A stretch of 64,000 nucleotides of DNA from contig NC_009615.1 in assembly GCF_000012845.1 (NCBI RefSeq), positions 581,501 to 645,500 of the forward strand, read 5' to 3'. Source of the stretch: Parabacteroides distasonis ATCC 8503 (lineage in GTDB: Bacteria > Bacteroidota > Bacteroidia > Bacteroidales > Tannerellaceae). The notes below the pieces were generated by a model. That model searched no databases, was not told where the DNA came from, and was given only the letters and a program-made list of their open reading frames with translations. This document shows positions 46,041 through 54,054 of the stretch, piece by piece. Both the position numbers and the translations under genes were made by a program. Numbering within the stretch: position 1 is the first letter of the stretch; every line of letters begins with the position of its first letter.

Positions 46041-49000
46041 CTACGGGAGGGACATTCGTAGAGTCTTTGGGGATCAAGGGTAAAAGAGGCCTCTTTCTTC
46101 TCCTGAAAATCTCAGAGAAGTTCGTGAAGTCTTTCCGGTACATGATACCTACACCTTGTATGGTTAATGCTTGCTTCAGGCCGAAATACATATCTCTGGC
46201 ATGGTTATAAGCCTTTAGCCGGATCTCACCGGAGGGGGTCAACTTATATTCTAGGTCGAACTCTCCGATAAAAGTGTTATTTTTGCCTGTAGTGACCGTA
46301 TTTCTCATACCGAAATTACCATTGATCAATAAGCGGTTGTTTAGCAACTGGCTGGATAATATCATCTCATATTCCGTGTCTTCCTTGAAACCGTCCTGTC
46401 CCGCTCGTATGTTTGTCCCTATTTGTACTTTATCCGTGAAACTACCTAATAGATTGGATAATTGCGCTGAGATAGCGGATGAAGCCACGGCGTTTAACTC
46501 GCTAGACTTATAACTCGTTTGGGCATATTCTGGTGTGTAGAATTTATTTAACACCAGCAAATAAACAATTTGCCGAGTCATCATATCCTCTGTGTCTATA
46601 AACGCTTTGACTTGACGCTCTAATTCCTCGTTAGAGTTCGGAAATTCTAAGTCGAAGGAAATAGACGGGCTGCGCAATGCGCCTTTAAGGTTTAAGACGC
46701 AATTGACGGGTATGTTTGTTCGAGAACTTTCTTGTAAGAGACTCTGATCCAAGTCTCCGATATTTGCGGTCAGATTGTAGATCGCATTGATATCCATATG
46801 GGCATTAAAGGGATCGCCACGGAAATTGATCGTGCTACCGTCTCTGATCTTAAAGTCTTTATGGATGATTTGCTGTAAGCTGAAATTATAGTTTCCTTGT
46901 ACGATATTCACGTCGCCATACATACGAAGATCACTTCTTGTTCCATATTGTATTTGTAAACTTCCACTGGCGTTTCCTTTGATACGGTCTCCCGCTATCG
47001 GGTCCATGATTAGCTCTATATCGGCATCGGGTGTGATATCAAGGAGGAAGTTCATTCGTAGCTCGGCTCCCTCGTCTGTCTCGTGTACGATATTCAATGG
47101 GTGTGTGGACGTGGAATCTACGTTAGCGGCCAACTTGCTTTTATCGACGAACGTGATAAAATCATAGTCCGTAGCCGAGTTCTTATTCATGAAGTCCAGA
47201 TAAATAGCGGTCTTAGGTTCGCTTTTCATATTAATATCAAAGTCGATCAACTTACCGTTACCCTTGATCTGCGCCGTTCCACTGGCGAATACAGTTCCGT
47301 AAATCAGCGGATTCTTTTTCTGGTTGGCGTTATACATCAACATATTATTGCCTTGCACGTTTACGAGGAAGCTATAATCCCGGAAATGCAAATGGTTGAA
47401 CTTGAGGCTGACTTTCCCTAGGTTGCCGAATTGATCCTTGACCGTGATATTCCGTAAATTGACGGATGTAGAGTCAAGGTGGACGGAATCGGAGAAGGTA
47501 TAATACGTATCCAAGAAATCAACGCCTACCCCTCCATCCATGACATAGGCATCTCCCTCGACATTCAGCTCCTTAAAGGGGCCGTGCAAATGTATACTTC
47601 CGAATCCCCGGCCTTGCAAGTTCTTTACGACCGTATCGACAAAGGGCTGCAAGAAAGCTAGATTGATATCATTGGCATCGAAATACAAGGATAGCCCCGC
47701 ATTGGGTCCGACCGGGAATACATAGCCGTTTACATCCGTCCAAGTGCTGTCGTTCTTGTAGATGCTTCCCAGCATAAGGATACCTTTCTGTGCGTTGTCC
47801 CATTCGCTGAAGAGATTGAGGCGACCCAAGGGGGTTTGGTTGAATGAGAAATTCTTTACTTCCAGATCCGTGTTTAGCATACGGCTATTGAATAAATCAT
47901 TCACGTAGAACTTACCGGTAGCCTCACCTCCGAATTGCAAGACTGGGATATTCAATACGTCGAAGACATAACTCAGCTCTATTTGCTTCAAGTCTACCAA
48001 TAAAGTATCTGCCGGATCTTTTGAGATCGTCCCTTCCATAGATAAATACTGGGTCTCATGATCTACCCGGAAATGCTCAATACCGATCTTGCCCTCACGA
48101 ATCGTTATATTCGCCGGATTGATGGTCCAGAGCGTGTCTTTAATAATGAGGGGGCTTTTATTCAACGTGACTTCCGTACGTAACTTGGCCGGCCCTTTCT
48201 CGCTTTCCTCTTCGACAAAAAGGGTAGAGGCGGAGATGTCGGCCTTAAATAACCGCTCTTTATTATTCGCCCAGCCAATCAGGGTGTTCACCAGATTATC
48301 TTTAGCGTCTGCTTTGATATCAAGGTAGTTACGCAGTCCCTTGTCGTTATAATTAATCGTTTTTAATTGGAGGTTTACCTTATCGTTCGGATTGTCGCAG
48401 ACCAAGTAGCCGGATTCGAACATGGATTTCCCGAGATTGAACTTCGGAAGCCACGCCTCGATACGGAACTTATTATAAATATTATTATAATGTCCCGTGA
48501 TCCGTCCGGGTTGCACCATCGTGAACGGTAGTTTTAATGTCGTAGAAAGCGCTTCCGTATTCTCGATCGTTAATAGGAGGGCGAAGTTATTCTCTTTCAC
48601 GATTTGTTTTTTCTGGGTCGTGTTGATCAAGGCTGGCACATATCCCTTGAACGTATTCATAAGGCTGGGGATTAGCGTGTTGAATGAGTAAGACCCGGTG
48701 ACCTCTCCATTCAAGATATCGGACGTTATGGTTAATTGCCGGTCGAGACTATGCCCCGAGGCAACTACTTCGAATTTCTTAAGGAAGAAGCTGCTGGGAG
48801 TGGTCTCGAAAGAAAGACTGTCCAACGTGATGCTACCTTCCAGATTATCGATATTATCTCCGGTGAAATCCGCGTTTAAAGCCAAGGAGATATTCGGCGC
48901 CTCATATTTGTCTGTCAGGTTCAATCGGTCCGGCCGGAAATGATCGAGGCGGGCGGTGAAATTAAACAAGGAGTTTTGCCCTTGGTGCTGGAAGATGCCT

Positions 49001-50535
49001 TGGGCGTGTAACTCGCCATTGGGATCGTTTACATGGATAGTCCCATCGAAACTACTCTTCCTGAAATTACCGGAAAGATTTATATCCTTGTATTTATAAG
49101 CTTTATAATCGAACTCCTTGACTTGTGCTTGGATATTTCCGGAGAAATTTCCGCCAACAGGTCTACGGGTATCGATATTGATGTCGAAGCGAGCCTCCCC
49201 GAAAGGATTATTCTCACCAAATAACTCATGGAGCCGCAAGTTGCTGGAGGCGATGCGTCCCCGTAGGTAAGCGGCTATATTCTTATCCTTGTTGCTACCG
49301 AATATCAAGTCTGTCTGTATGGAGCCGATGGAAGACGATAATTTTCCGAAAGCGACTAGGTTATCAAAAAAGCCTGATATCTCGCCCGTGAAATTGATCG
49401 TCCCCAATTTGACGACCGGGGCCGGGAGACTCTTCGGACGCTCATTGAAGTTATTGGCCAGACTGGAGATGCCGTCTGTCGTGATATACATCTTATTCAC
49501 CTTCCCTAAAAGATACGTTTCCTCAGGATAGGTGATGTTTTTCAGTTCCATCTGGCCGATAAACAGCATCTTATCGCTATACTTCAAGGTGAGGCGCTTC
49601 AAGTTAAAATTATTGATGTAGCCGTTTGCCTCGGCCGATAACTCAATCGTGTCGGCGAAGTTCTTGAACGCCGGGACGAAAGGGGATAAGTCTTTCAGGC
49701 AGATTTGCGAAGGTGTTATATTCAAATCGATCGGAGCGTTGTTCAAGAGAGCGGGAAGGCTATCGATCTCGCTTAAATCGATCCGGGCACGCCCGATCTT
49801 CAAGTTTGTCTGCGGCAAGCGTACCTCGAAGTCCTGCACGAAAGCGCTATCCCGGTTCCCGACCACGTTCAGCGATAACTTATTCAAGGAGAAACCGGAT
49901 GCCTCATCGAAACTCATCTTCTTGATATGGGCGTTCACGCTGTCCTTGTTAAAAGCCTTGAGGGATATCTTGGCACTCAGGTTCTTGATATCGATATGCT
50001 TGGCGTTGAACTTTCCCGGGGTCTCTTTCTCGCTATCCACGTTATAGCTGAAATTACCTCTTCGGATCATGATGGAGTTGAAACGGAGATCGATATTCTT
50101 CTCTTTCTTTATCGAATCCTTGCTGGCGAAAGCGTCGATGACGAATTGCAGGTTCAAGGGGCTTTCGGGCGTATGTTTTCGTAGGTTGAAGGAGAAACCG
50201 AACAAACGTACCGTCGTGAAGACGAACTTCCCTTCCAGTAACGGCATGATCTCGAATCCCGCCGCCACATGGTTCGCCTCGAACATGACTTTCCCGTCTT
50301 GGTCTTCCAGATAAAGCCCTTCCAGTACTAGGCGATTGAACCATTCGATATCCACGTTACCGATCTTTACGGGCACACCGAGGTGGCCGGATAACTGGGT
50401 CGTGGCTACTTCTGATACTTTGTTTTGAATATAAGGAATTCTCAGTAAGATGCCCGGCAACGCATAGAATATCCAGAATAATGTAAGCAGGGTAATGATT
50501 ATGTATTTAAGTCCTCTGATATCTTTTCTATTTAT
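45997..50535 (-). CDS. tamB: TamB-like translocation/assembly module protein (DUF490), probable ATA start
   Basis: A very large (about 1512-residue) TamB homologue: N-terminal signal anchor, long periplasmic beta-taco repeats bridging inner and outer membranes, and the C-terminal TamB domain (DUF490, about the last 400 residues, e.g. YGDVNIVQGNYNFSLQQI, VQIGTNIRAGQDGFKEDTEYEMILSSQL). It works in outer-membrane lipid transport and protein insertion. ATG, GTG or TTG before the membrane helix are absent: the first such codon is TTG at 50460, which would cut off the helix YIIITLLTLFWIFYALPG. The frame is open up to ATA at 50535, preceded by TAA, and reading ATA as Met gives MNRKDIRGLK, a natural N-terminus. 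I therefore extend the gene to 50535. Confidence 0.85.
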   Translation of the reverse strand: MNRKDIRGLKYIIITLLTLFWIFYALPGILLRIPYIQNKVSEVATTQLSGHLGVPVKIGNVDIEWFNRLVLEGLYLEDQDGKVMFEANHVAAGFEIMPLLEGKFVFTTVRLFGFSFNLRKHTPESPLNLQFVIDAFASKDSIKKEKNIDLRFNSIMIRRGNFSYNVDSEKETPGKFNAKHIDIKNLSAKISLKAFNKDSVNAHIKKMSFDEASGFSLNKLSLNVVGNRDSAFVQDFEVRLPQTNLKIGRARIDLSEIDSLPALLNNAPIDLNITPSQICLKDLSPFVPAFKNFADTIELSAEANGYINNFNLKRLTLKYSDKMLFIGQMELKNITYPEETYLLGKVNKMYITTDGISSLANNFNERPKSLPAPVVKLGTINFTGEISGFFDNLVAFGKLSSSIGSIQTDLIFGSNKDKNIAAYLRGRIASSNLRLHELFGENNPFGEARFDINIDTRRPVGGNFSGNIQAQVKEFDYKAYKYKDINLSGNFRKSSFDGTIHVNDPNGELHAQGIFQHQGQNSLFNFTARLDHFRPDRLNLTDKYEAPNISLALNADFTGDNIDNLEGSITLDSLSFETTPSSFFLKKFEVVASGHSLDRQLTITSDILNGEVTGSYSFNTLIPSLMNTFKGYVPALINTTQKKQIVKENNFALLLTIENTEALSTTLKLPFTMVQPGRITGHYNNIYNKFRIEAWLPKFNLGKSMFESGYLVCDNPNDKVNLQLKTINYNDKGLRNYLDIKADAKDNLVNTLIGWANNKERLFKADISASTLFVEEESEKGPAKLRTEVTLNKSPLIIKDTLWTINPANITIREGKIGIEHFRVDHETQYLSMEGTISKDPADTLLVDLKQIELSYVFDVLNIPVLQFGGEATGKFYVNDLFNSRMLNTDLEVKNFSFNQTPLGRLNLFSEWDNAQKGILMLGSIYKNDSTWTDVNGYVFPVGPNAGLSLYFDANDINLAFLQPFVDTVVKNLQGRGFGSIHLHGPFKELNVEGDAYVMDGGVGVDFLDTYYTFSDSVHLDSTSVNLRNITVKDQFGNLGKVSLKFNHLHFRDYSFLVNVQGNNMLMYNANQKKNPLIYGTVFASGTAQIKGNGKLIDFDINMKSEPKTAIYLDFMNKNSATDYDFITFVDKSKLAANVDSTSTHPLNIVHETDEGAELRMNFLLDITPDADIELIMDPIAGDRIKGNASGSLQIQYGTRSDLRMYGDVNIVQGNYNFSLQQIIHKDFKIRDGSTINFRGDPFNAHMDINAIYNLTANIGDLDQSLLQESSRTNIPVNCVLNLKGALRSPSISFDLEFPNSNEELERQVKAFIDTEDMMTRQIVYLLVLNKFYTPEYAQTSYKSSELNAVASSAISAQLSNLLGSFTDKVQIGTNIRAGQDGFKEDTEYEMILSSQLLNNRLLINGNFGMRNTVTTGKNNTFIGEFDLEYKLTPSGEIRLKAYNHARDMYFGLKQALTIQGVGIMYRKDFTNFSEIFRRRKRPLLPLIPKDSTNVPPVVKDSTNLSLPTDKK

Positions 50536-50541
50536 TTAGCG

Positions 50542-50549
50542 CAAATCTA
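50542..50549 (-). promoter_or_regulatory. -7 element in front of the tamB-like gene
   Basis: Minus-strand TAGATTTG fits TAnnTTTG. Transcription would start about 5-7 bp on, at 50535-50537, directly at the proposed ATA codon. No convincing -33 TTTG. Confidence 0.45.
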
Positions 50550-50599
50550 CAACAATATCGCGATAGATTTCGTTAATTCGCGGAAAAAAGAATGAAGAT

Positions 50600-51619
50600 A
50601 TGAGTATAACGATATTAGGAATCGAGTCTTCTTGCGATGACACTTCCTCTTCGGTGATCCGTGACGGCGTGATGCTGTCCAACGTAATAGCCAGTCAAGC
50701 CGTTCATGAGGCCTATGGCGGGGTTGTCCCCGAGTTGGCTTCCCGTGCCCATCAGCAGAATATTATTCCGGTAGTAGCCGAGGCCATCAAGCGTGCCGGC
50801 ATTGATAAGTCCGAGTTGAGTGCCGTGGCGTTTACTCGTGGACCGGGTTTGATGGGTTCTTTATTGGTCGGGACCTCGTTCACCAAGGGTTTGGCCGCTT
50901 CCTTGGATATCCCGATGATCGAGGTCAATCACTTACAGGCTCACGTGTTGGCTCATTTTATCAAGGAGACTCCGGACGATGACCATGCTCCCTCGTTTCC
51001 TTTCCTTTGCTTGTTGGTTTCGGGCGGTAACTCGCAAATCATAAAGGTGAACGCTTATAATGATATGGAGGTGATCGGCCAGACGATCGACGACGCCGCA
51101 GGAGAGGCTTTCGACAAATGCGCTAAGGTGATGGGACTGGGTTATCCTGGTGGCCCAGTCGTGAATCGTTTGGCGAACGAGGGTAATCCGAATGCCTTTA
51201 CGTTCAGCAAGCCGCATATCCCCGGATATGATTATAGCTTCAGTGGCCTGAAGACCTCCTTTTTATATACCTTGCGTGATCATTTGAAAGATGATCCGGA
51301 TTTTATTGAGAAGAACAAGCGAGACCTATGCGCTTCCTTGCAAGCTACGGTAATCGATATCTTGATGAGTAAATTGCGTAAGGCTGCGAAGGATTTGCAT
51401 ATAAAGGAAGTAGCTGTCGCCGGAGGTGTATCGGCCAATTCCGGTTTGCGTGAGGCATTCTTGGATCACGCAAAACGTTATGGCTGGAAAGTGCATATCC
51501 CGAAGTTCTCGTTCACCACGGATAACGCCGCTATGGTAGCTATCACGGGATATTATAAGTATATGGATAAGGAGTTCTGTCCGATGGATGCCGCTCCTTT
51601 TTCTAGGGTTGTCTTATAG
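50600..51619 (+). CDS. tsaD: tRNA N6-adenosine threonylcarbamoyltransferase
   Basis: A 339-residue Kae1/TsaD/YgjD protein that transfers threonylcarbamoyl to A37 of ANN-reading tRNAs. N-terminal ILGIESSCDDTS, metal-binding His111 and His115 (NHLQAH), ATP-site LVSGGNSQI and C-terminal VAGGVSANSGLR are intact. Its stop lies inside the first unit of repeat array C. Divergent from the tamB-like gene. Confidence 0.98.
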   Translation: MSITILGIESSCDDTSSSVIRDGVMLSNVIASQAVHEAYGGVVPELASRAHQQNIIPVVAEAIKRAGIDKSELSAVAFTRGPGLMGSLLVGTSFTKGLAASLDIPMIEVNHLQAHVLAHFIKETPDDDHAPSFPFLCLLVSGGNSQIIKVNAYNDMEVIGQTIDDAAGEAFDKCAKVMGLGYPGGPVVNRLANEGNPNAFTFSKPHIPGYDYSFSGLKTSFLYTLRDHLKDDPDFIEKNKRDLCASLQATVIDILMSKLRKAAKDLHIKEVAVAGGVSANSGLREAFLDHAKRYGWKVHIPKFSFTTDNAAMVAITGYYKYMDKEFCPMDAAPFSRVVL

Positions 51620-51725
51620 GAAAAGATAGTTTTGCTATAGAGAAACAAAAGTTTCTTCTAGGGAAAACAAAAGTTTCTTCCTAATGAAACTATTGTTTTC
51701 CCATAATGAAACTCCTAGTATCATT
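51616..51725. repeat. Array C: five 22-bp tandem units built on GAAAC/GTTTC dyads
   Basis: Units start at 51616, 51638, 51660, 51682 and 51704, each 22 bp. Units 2 and 3 are almost equal (GAAACAAAAGTTTCTTC versus AAAACAAAAGTTTCTTC); unit 4 is the inverse of unit 3 with about one core mismatch; unit 5 is decayed. Each unit is a dyad GAAAC-N4-GTTTC. The array starts on the tsaD stop codon and ends 6 bp before pncC. Confidence 0.87.
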
Positions 51726-51731
51726 ATAACA

Positions 51732-52220
51732 ATGGAAGTAGATGATTTACCAATAGAGTTAGAGGTAGCGGACGCACTCAAATCAGGACACCTGATGATG
51801 GGTACGGCAGAGAGTTGTACAGGCGGAAAGATTGCCAGCATGATAACCTCCATGGCGGGCAGCTCGGAATACTTCACCGGGGGCGTGGTAGCCTATTGCA
51901 ACGAGGTGAAGCATCATGTGCTCGGTGTCTCCGAGGCGGACTTGAACACTTTCGGGGCCGTAAGCCAGCCGGTCGTGGAGCAGATGGCCCGTGGGACTAT
52001 GCGGGTATTGGGATGTGATTGTGCCGTCGCTACCTCCGGGATCGCCGGGCCGGGAGGCGGGACTCCCTCGAAACCGGTGGGAACGGTATGGATTGCCGCC
52101 GCTTATAAGGAGAGGATTCTCTCCGAGTGCTATCATTTCGGGGAGAATCCTCGTATGGAGAACATTCGCTTGTCGGCAGAGGCGGCGTTGCGTATGTTGC
52201 TCGGATTGATTCGTGAGTAA
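51732..52220 (+). CDS. pncC: Nicotinamide-nucleotide amidohydrolase, CinA C-terminal domain protein
   Basis: A 162-residue stand-alone CinA_C (PncC) enzyme that deamidates NMN to NaMN in pyridine-nucleotide recycling. Motif TAESCTGGKIASMIT with the catalytic Ser, the STEYFTGG-like SSEYFTGGVVAYCNEVK, and TSGIAGPGGGTPSKPVGTVW are diagnostic. I use the ATG at 51732 (MEVDDLPIEL). An in-frame ATG at 51684 would translate part of repeat array C and is rejected. Follows tsaD on the same strand. Confidence 0.93.
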   Translation: MEVDDLPIELEVADALKSGHLMMGTAESCTGGKIASMITSMAGSSEYFTGGVVAYCNEVKHHVLGVSEADLNTFGAVSQPVVEQMARGTMRVLGCDCAVATSGIAGPGGGTPSKPVGTVWIAAAYKERILSECYHFGENPRMENIRLSAEAALRMLLGLIRE

Positions 52221-52232
52221 AGGGACTATCGC

Positions 52233-53972
52233 TTAATGGGCGATCTCGTCCACGATTCGTTTATAGCCTTCCTCGTTCGGGTGTAATCCGTCTGAGAATA
52301 AGGATTCGTTTATCTTGCCGTCTTCCTGAAGCAACTTCGTACCCGGGTTCTTGAACGTGTACCATCCGGTCTCGGCTATTTGACGGATGCGGAGATTGAG
52401 ATTCCTTACCCGTTCTTCTTGGTTACGGCGGGGCAAGATGCCGATTACCTTGATCTTGGCCTCCGGCTGCCGTTGCCTGATGGCGGAAAGCAAGAAACGA
52501 ATGCCTTCCACGATCTCGTTGTCATTGTTGATTCCGATGTTATTCGTGCCGATCATCAATACTACTTCCTCAGCCTTGTATCCATCCAATTCACCATGAT
52601 AGACTCTCCAAAGTACGTTCTCGATACGGTCGAAACCATATCCGAGATTGTGGAATCCAGCCGGACGCATGATTTTCTCCCATGTTTCCATACCTCGCAC
52701 GGACGGTCCTTTGGGCTCTCCTCCCCAGAAATGCGTGATGGAATTACCTAGGATCACCCGTCGAGGCGGGTTGCTTTGATTCAGCGAGAGAATATCCCGG
52801 TGACGTTTTTGCCATTCGTAATTATTGGGTTCCCGGCGCTGGGTGACAGGCATTGTGGTAGAGAGGTCTCCTTTGGGGATGCGTAATATCTCCCGTACTT
52901 TCCGCTCTACGGCGTTCGCTTGTGTTTCCATGCCCCAGTCGGAAGGATGGACGTAATCTACCCAAGCATCCGGGTGCAGTCCCAGCTCTTCTCGTGTAAG
53001 GTAGTAGATATCTTTTATCCCTTGTGCCTGCAATTCCTCGAATGCTTTTTTAGCTCCTTCGTTCATGCGCACATAATCTTGTAGCTTCGTATCGTCGGCG
53101 AGTGCGTTGCTATATCCGGCATGCTCCACCAATAAGATCGGAGAGGAGTGGGTGGCACGTATTTGCTTGACTGCGTCCGATACGAGTTGCGTGATCTCAT
53201 CTTTGCTCTTTGGCGTGAGGTTGGGCAGGCAGTCAAGGATATAAAGGCGTGCGTCTATCTCACAAATAAAATCCAATACCTCTTTCTCTAAACGTCCGTT
53301 ACCGGAGAAGCCTAGGTTGATAAGCGGATATCCCAGTGAACGCTGCAAGATCGTGCCCCAAGTCATGCCCGGACGGGAGGCGCATGCGCCTTGGGCGATC
53401 GAGGTTCCGTATAAAAGAATCGGTTTCTCGGGCGATACGGGGATAAACGTAAGCTCATCGTTTTCGGGCACGCCGATTTCCAACCACTTTATCGTATTAT
53501 AAGGAGGCAGGTAGAGGCGGAACTCATAGCCCCTGTCATGATACAGATCTTTGCCTATGTTCGTATAATGATATTGAAGCGTATCTCCGGAAGGATAACC
53601 GCCGAAATAAAATCTCCATTGGCCATCGCTATCGATACTATATAGATCTACACCGGATACGCCTGTCGTGGGCATATGTGGCATATTCAGCGGTCCGCTT
53701 ACTTGATAGCGTACTTTTAGTTCAGGGGCGTTGCTGAAAAAATGAATCGCCAACCCGGCGGAGTTGCGGGATAAATCCCAGACGGGTTTACGTACCTTGC
53801 CTTCGGCTCTTTGGGGAAGCCGAACGTAACGGTCTCCGATCTCTTCGGTCCATCCTTGGTTTTGTATGACAGGGAATCCACATTCGAGCGGGTTGAGCCA
53901 TTTCCATTGTGCGTGGGCGGAGAGAACCGTGAAACATAGGAGCGTTAAGAGGATTTTGTGAAGTCTCATCAT
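52233..53972 (-). CDS. Exported double SGNH/GDSL hydrolase (GxDLY + GDSL_3 + GDSL_2)
   Basis: A 579-residue secreted esterase-like protein. Signal peptide ends LSAHAQ; next a beta domain with GVDLYSID (GxDLY family, about 30-175); then an SGNH hydrolase (about 178-350) with nucleophile Ser in LYGTSIAQGACASRPG and a His in DYVHPSDWG; then a second SGNH domain (about 385-579) with Ser in VILGNSITHFWGG, Asn in MIGTNNIG and the DGLHPNEEG Asp-His pair. Carbohydrate O-deacetylation is likely by family. Divergent from the GH97 gene, so the two may attack the same glycan. Confidence 0.88.
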   Translation of the reverse strand: MMRLHKILLTLLCFTVLSAHAQWKWLNPLECGFPVIQNQGWTEEIGDRYVRLPQRAEGKVRKPVWDLSRNSAGLAIHFFSNAPELKVRYQVSGPLNMPHMPTTGVSGVDLYSIDSDGQWRFYFGGYPSGDTLQYHYTNIGKDLYHDRGYEFRLYLPPYNTIKWLEIGVPENDELTFIPVSPEKPILLYGTSIAQGACASRPGMTWGTILQRSLGYPLINLGFSGNGRLEKEVLDFICEIDARLYILDCLPNLTPKSKDEITQLVSDAVKQIRATHSSPILLVEHAGYSNALADDTKLQDYVRMNEGAKKAFEELQAQGIKDIYYLTREELGLHPDAWVDYVHPSDWGMETQANAVERKVREILRIPKGDLSTTMPVTQRREPNNYEWQKRHRDILSLNQSNPPRRVILGNSITHFWGGEPKGPSVRGMETWEKIMRPAGFHNLGYGFDRIENVLWRVYHGELDGYKAEEVVLMIGTNNIGINNDNEIVEGIRFLLSAIRQRQPEAKIKVIGILPRRNQEERVRNLNLRIRQIAETGWYTFKNPGTKLLQEDGKINESLFSDGLHPNEEGYKRIVDEIAH

Positions 53973-54005
53973 TTCGGTATTATTTGTTTTTTGTTATGAA
54001 TATGA

Positions 54006-54038
54006 CAAAGATAATATATATTTGTATTCATAAACAAA
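54006..54038 (-). promoter_or_regulatory. Promoter of the SGNH hydrolase gene
   Basis: On the minus strand TTTG (54038-54035), 21-bp spacer, TATCTTTG (54013-54006). The plus-strand GH97 -7 box lies within the spacer. Confidence 0.6.
54017..54024 (+). promoter_or_regulatory. -7 element of the GH97 gene
   Basis: TATATTTG fits TAnnTTTG. A TTTG at 53990-53993 is 23 bp upstream, slightly long. The box overlaps the divergent SGNH promoter, so the two genes cannot be freely transcribed at once without competition. Confidence 0.5.
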
Positions 54039-54054
54039 CTTAAATCAATAAACC

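Noticed and set aside
51684..51731. Upstream in-frame start for pncC
   Set aside because: The added residues are translated from repeat array C; the PncC domain begins right after the ATG at 51732.
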